Below are positions 5,701 to 7,920 of a stretch of DNA of 7,920 bases, in pieces (positions within the stretch are counted from its first letter, which is position 1; every line of letters begins with the position of its first letter). Both the position numbers and the translations under genes were made by a program. Origin of the DNA: an uncultured Collinsella sp. Lineage in GTDB: Bacteria; Actinomycetota; Coriobacteriia; Coriobacteriales; Coriobacteriaceae. The stretch spans positions 1-7,920 of the forward strand of contig CALBBA010000143.1 of assembly GCA_937926755.1 (NCBI GenBank), given 5' to 3'. Below the pieces are notes generated by a model, which saw nothing but the letters and a program-made list of their open reading frames with translations, was not told the origin of the DNA and made no database searches.

Positions 5701-5744
5701 GCATAGGCCGAACAGCTGATTCGCAGCCTCATATCTTCAGCAAT

Positions 5745-5790
5745 GGAAAGCGCATCCCAGTTTGGGCCTCCATTCCGGGATGCGCTTTCC
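5745..5790. terminator. Long hairpin between convergent thiE and patatin genes, probable bidirectional terminator
   Basis: GGAAAGCGCATCCC (5745-5758) pairs perfectly with GGGATGCGCTTTCC (5777-5790), a 14-bp stem with an 18-nt loop. It lies 44 bp after the thiE stop and 11 bp after the patatin stop on the other strand, the expected place for a shared terminator. It lacks a clean T-run on either side, which is atypical. An alternative fold uses the near-palindrome CATTCCGGGATG (5771-5782). It could instead be a dispersed repeat. Confidence 0.6.
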
Positions 5791-5801
5791 GTATGCGACC
5801 C

Positions 5802-6671
5802 TTACCCCGCCAGATACGCTTCCAACGCCGGCAAAGTCGCCTCTGCATCGTGGCGGCCGACCTGGTAGATGCGCTCGAGCTCATCCGGTTCGCGGCACAG
5901 CGACGGCACCTTCACCGATTCGCTCGGCCGCACCACAAAGATTTCCCCGGCAGCCTCTCGACGTGCCAGGTCATCGAGCGTGGCATTGTAAACCTCATGC
6001 CGATGCTCAAGCGCTGCGACAAACTCCGGGTAGTGACGGAACACGCGGCGCAGCATCGGCATCACGCTGTTGGGCTGCTTCACAAAGCCCGCCGGCTGCG
6101 TGAGTACCACGATATTGCGGTCATACCCCTGCGCAAACAGCCATGCGCTGGGAATAGAATCAGCCACGCCACCATCCAGATACTTATGCCCGTCAATAGC
6201 AACGGGACGCGTCGCCACAGGAACCGCTGACGATGCCCGGATCCACTCAATATCCCTCTCGTCGCCATAGGGCAGGTCGTGGTAGACGGCCTTGCCCGTC
6301 TCGATATCGGTACACACGCACGTAAACCGCATGGGACAGGCGCGATACGTCTCCAAGTCAATGGGATCGCGCTCGATAGGCACCTCGTGATAGGCAAAAT
6401 CGGCATTGAACATATCGCCGGTCCGCAGCCAGCTTGCTACACCCGCATAGCGCTTATCGGCACAATAGGCCTTGTTATAGCGAATGGCACGGCCGATCTG
6501 GCGCGATTTAAAGTTGTAGCCAAACGCCGCGCCCGCCGAGACACCCACCATATGGTCGCAGGTCAAGCCGTGCTCCATCCAAACGTCGAGCACGCCCGCC
6601 GTATACATACCGCGGTAGCCGCCTCCCTCGAGCGCAAGCCCCACCGTGCGCGTCGTATCCGGCTGTGCCAT
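5802..6671 (-). CDS. Patatin-like phospholipase (YjjU-like, with C-terminal DUF6363-type region)
   Basis: Serine-aspartate dyad acyl hydrolase expected to cleave fatty acyl groups from phospholipids or related lipids. The 289 residues have the patatin fold at the N-terminus: oxyanion motif EGGGYRG (15-21), nucleophile elbow GVSAG (43-47, Ser45), and DGG (166-168) supplying catalytic Asp166 just after HKYL. The C-terminal part (about 195-289), with FVVRPSESVKVPSLCR and a final helical stretch, looks like the region attached to bacterial YjjU-type patatins. No signal peptide or membrane segment is visible, so it is probably cytoplasmic or peripherally membrane-bound. I chose ATG 6671 because GGAG lies 8 nt before it and a promoter (TTGACG 6721-6716, TTTAAA 6698-6693) sits just upstream. 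A start 28 codons earlier (6755) would place that promoter within the gene. It is convergent with thiE; the substrate is unknown. Confidence 0.88.
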   Translation of the reverse strand: MAQPDTTRTVGLALEGGGYRGMYTAGVLDVWMEHGLTCDHMVGVSAGAAFGYNFKSRQIGRAIRYNKAYCADKRYAGVASWLRTGDMFNADFAYHEVPIERDPIDLETYRACPMRFTCVCTDIETGKAVYHDLPYGDERDIEWIRASSAVPVATRPVAIDGHKYLDGGVADSIPSAWLFAQGYDRNIVVLTQPAGFVKQPNSVMPMLRRVFRHYPEFVAALEHRHEVYNATLDDLARREAAGEIFVVRPSESVKVPSLCREPDELERIYQVGRHDAEATLPALEAYLAG

Positions 6672-6994
6672 GTGACCATCTCCGTTCCTGCGTTTAAAAC
6701 CGGAACAAGTATACCCGTCAACATATATCGTCCCAGTCGCATTTTTATCGAACATCGCGTCGTCGCGCTACCGCCTGTCGAATAATAGCCGCCCACAGCA
6801 TGTGCACCCATATATAATTCTGCACTGTTGTTTATACTACTCAGCAGTTATCAACAGCGAACATTAGCCGGTAAATTAACCCAACAACGCAGCAAGGCGG
6901 GGGCCTGGATACACGCAAAGCGCCAAACAACAACGCGTGTGCACAACGAGCTCGCCCGACGCAATCCGCCCGACCTCAGAAAGCCGCTTACGAC
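6672..6994. other. 323-bp divergent intergenic region between patatin and GGDEF genes
   Basis: Noticeably AT-richer around 6710-6870 than the coding DNA. The left part holds the patatin promoter. On the plus strand TATAAT (6813-6818) and TATACT (6833-6838) are possible -10 elements for the GGDEF gene, but neither has a good -35. If used, they would leave a leader of roughly 150-170 nt. The stretch 6880-6994 is C- and A-rich on the plus strand, without ATG or GTG in the GGDEF frame. I found no strong hairpin, repeat or known riboswitch in it. Confidence 0.5.
6693..6721 (-). promoter_or_regulatory. Predicted promoter of the patatin gene
   Basis: On the minus strand, TTGACG (6721-6716, five of six consensus bases) is followed by a 17-bp spacer and TTTAAA (6698-6693, four of six). 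The start site would fall near 6686, leaving a leader of about 15 nt with the GGAG Shine-Dalgarno. A second possible -10, TATACT, lies within the spacer. Confidence 0.5.
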
Positions 6995-7920
6995 ATGGAT
7001 ACTGTCAGCAATTACACCGAAACGCTCGAAAAGACCGTCCGTGACCTTCTCGAGCGTCAGGATGATCTGATTAGGACCGCCTTTACCGACCAGCTTACCG
7101 GGCTTGGCAACCGTGGCGGCTTTGCCCGTTCCCTCGAGGAGCTCTGGGAGCAGGACACCCCCGTTACCATGGCGTTCATCGATATCGACAATCTCAAGCA
7201 CTGCAACGACGTCTTTGGGCATGACGAGGGCAACCGCTATATCTTGCAGGTAAGCCTCTATCTCAAGCTGTATATGAAAGTGGACGAGGCGGCGTTTCGC
7301 ATAGGCGGCGACGAGTTTGCCATCCTGTCTACGATTGCAACCGAGGACGACCTCGCCGAACGTCTGGAACACTGCCGAACGATCCTGCTCAAAAACAACG
7401 ATTCCGAGATGCCCCACTCGTTTAGCTATGGAGTGTCGCATGCCGACCCCGCCCTGGGCGAAGCCTCCAATCGCATGACACTCGATGCCGACCATCGCAT
7501 GTACGACTACAAGCTGCGCCATGCCATGCACCTTGATCGACGCAATATCGTGCAAGTCCACGCCGACGACTTCGAAATAAGCGATCGTATTTTCGACGCC
7601 TTTTCGATGCTCAACGAAGGTCGTTATTTCTTTATCGAGAACTTGTACAAACATCGCACCCTTTGGTCACAAGGTGCCTTGCGCGATCTTGGCCTTCCCT
7701 CAGAGCACATAGACAACTGTCGCGATTACTGGAAAACGCGCGTCCATCCCGACGACCTTGAGGCCTTCGTCAACGACATCGACCAAGTCTACAACGGTAC
7801 CAAGCACCGTCGCGTCATGCAGTATCGTGTGCGCAACGCCGTCGGCGACTACGTCCTTTGCCGTGCTCGCGGGTTTCGTATCGACGGCGACGGAAATGTC
7901 CCCTCGCTCTATGTCGGCGA
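6995..7920 (+). CDS. Diguanylate cyclase (GGDEF domain) with following PAS-like region, incomplete at right edge
   Basis: Signalling enzyme that should make cyclic di-GMP from two GTP. The first 308 codons are present; the gene continues beyond the window. A short helical lead (about 5-28, ETLEKTVRDLLERQDDLIRT) resembles the signalling helix before GGDEF domains. The GGDEF domain spans about 30-185: DQLTGLGNRGGF (32-43), FIDIDNLKHCNDVFGHDEGN (61-80, metal-binding D63) and FRIGGDEFAIL (101-111) with an intact GGDEF at 104-108. The inhibitory RxxD site is degenerate: K95-V-D-E98. Residues about 200-308, with YWKTRVHPDDLEAFVNDI and the later YRVRNAVGDYVLCRARGF, look like a PAS_3-type sensor domain, so the order would be GGDEF-PAS, possibly with more to follow. 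ATG 6995 is the first ATG or GTG in this frame after a stop at 6872, but its Shine-Dalgarno (AGAAAG, 11 nt away) is weak. No membrane segment is visible. Confidence 0.85.
   Translation, partial: MDTVSNYTETLEKTVRDLLERQDDLIRTAFTDQLTGLGNRGGFARSLEELWEQDTPVTMAFIDIDNLKHCNDVFGHDEGNRYILQVSLYLKLYMKVDEAAFRIGGDEFAILSTIATEDDLAERLEHCRTILLKNNDSEMPHSFSYGVSHADPALGEASNRMTLDADHRMYDYKLRHAMHLDRRNIVQVHADDFEISDRIFDAFSMLNEGRYFFIENLYKHRTLWSQGALRDLGLPSEHIDNCRDYWKTRVHPDDLEAFVNDIDQVYNGTKHRRVMQYRVRNAVGDYVLCRARGFRIDGDGNVPSLYVG

Noticed and set aside
6672..6755. 28-codon N-terminal extension of the patatin protein
   Set aside because: The extension contains the likely promoter and has no conserved patatin sequence; the inner ATG has GGAG at the right distance.
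6880..6930. Possible cyclic di-GMP (GEMM) riboswitch before the GGDEF gene, suggested by ACGCAAAG at 6913-6920
   Set aside because: Only this short string matches; the other conserved GEMM blocks and the tetraloop-receptor arrangement are absent.
6828..7070. Small plus-strand open frame (80 codons) overlapping the GGDEF start
   Set aside because: It is in a different frame from the GGDEF gene, is not recognisable, and its second half is a shadow of that gene. I also considered a frameshift joining the two, but its sequence shows no sensor-domain features.
6851..7654. Minus-strand open frame of 267 codons opposite the GGDEF gene
   Set aside because: The plus strand encodes an unmistakable GGDEF domain here, and the antisense product has no known motifs.
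1..7920. CRISPR array, tRNA, rRNA, insertion sequence or phage genes
   Set aside because: No spaced direct repeats, cloverleaf sequences, transposase motifs or phage proteins were seen on either strand.

Overview
The window is GC-rich (coding third positions mostly G or C), densely packed bacterial DNA. Gene content and style suggest an anaerobic gut actinobacterium of the Coriobacteriia, most like Collinsella. That assignment is an inference from GC content, strong AGGAG-type ribosome binding sites and protein style; there is no marker gene here. Nothing looks like a plasmid, phage or CRISPR array. No tRNA or rRNA is visible.

Left block, all on the minus strand (transcribed right to left): a HAD-IIB (Cof-type) phosphatase (3568-2660), a LysR-type regulator (2649-1753), a single-domain MetE-like methyltransferase (1597-464), and the N-terminal part of a uracil/xanthine permease (341 to the window edge). 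HAD and regulator are almost contiguous: the HAD stop overlaps the regulator's Shine-Dalgarno. The regulator resembles the streptococcal MtaR/MetR (CmbR-like) family. The gap between it and the methyltransferase holds a TATAG-N7-CTATA inverted repeat that fits the outer half-sites of the methionine box known for that family, so the pair looks like a local methionine-metabolism regulon.

Middle block, plus strand (about 3645-5700): a TPP riboswitch (3668-3759), an intrinsic terminator (3772-3801) as its expression platform, then thiM, a small thiamine-binding (MTH1187/YqgV-like) protein and thiE, joined by a 3-nt gap and a 4-nt ATGA overlap. ThiM phosphorylates the salvaged thiazole, ThiE joins it to HMP-PP to give thiamine phosphate, and the small protein probably binds thiamine or a related ligand. 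No thiD is present, so HMP-PP must be made elsewhere. A 14-bp-stem hairpin (5745-5790) separates thiE from the convergent patatin gene.

Right block: a patatin-like phospholipase on the minus strand (6671-5802), a 323-bp divergent intergenic region, and a plus-strand GGDEF diguanylate cyclase followed by a PAS-like region (6995 to the window edge, incomplete).

I saw no clearly unprecedented system. The points most worth following are the regulator/methionine-box pairing, the layered control in front of thiM, the thiamine-binding protein embedded in the salvage operon, and two unexplained palindromes (1638-1651 and 3606-3640).
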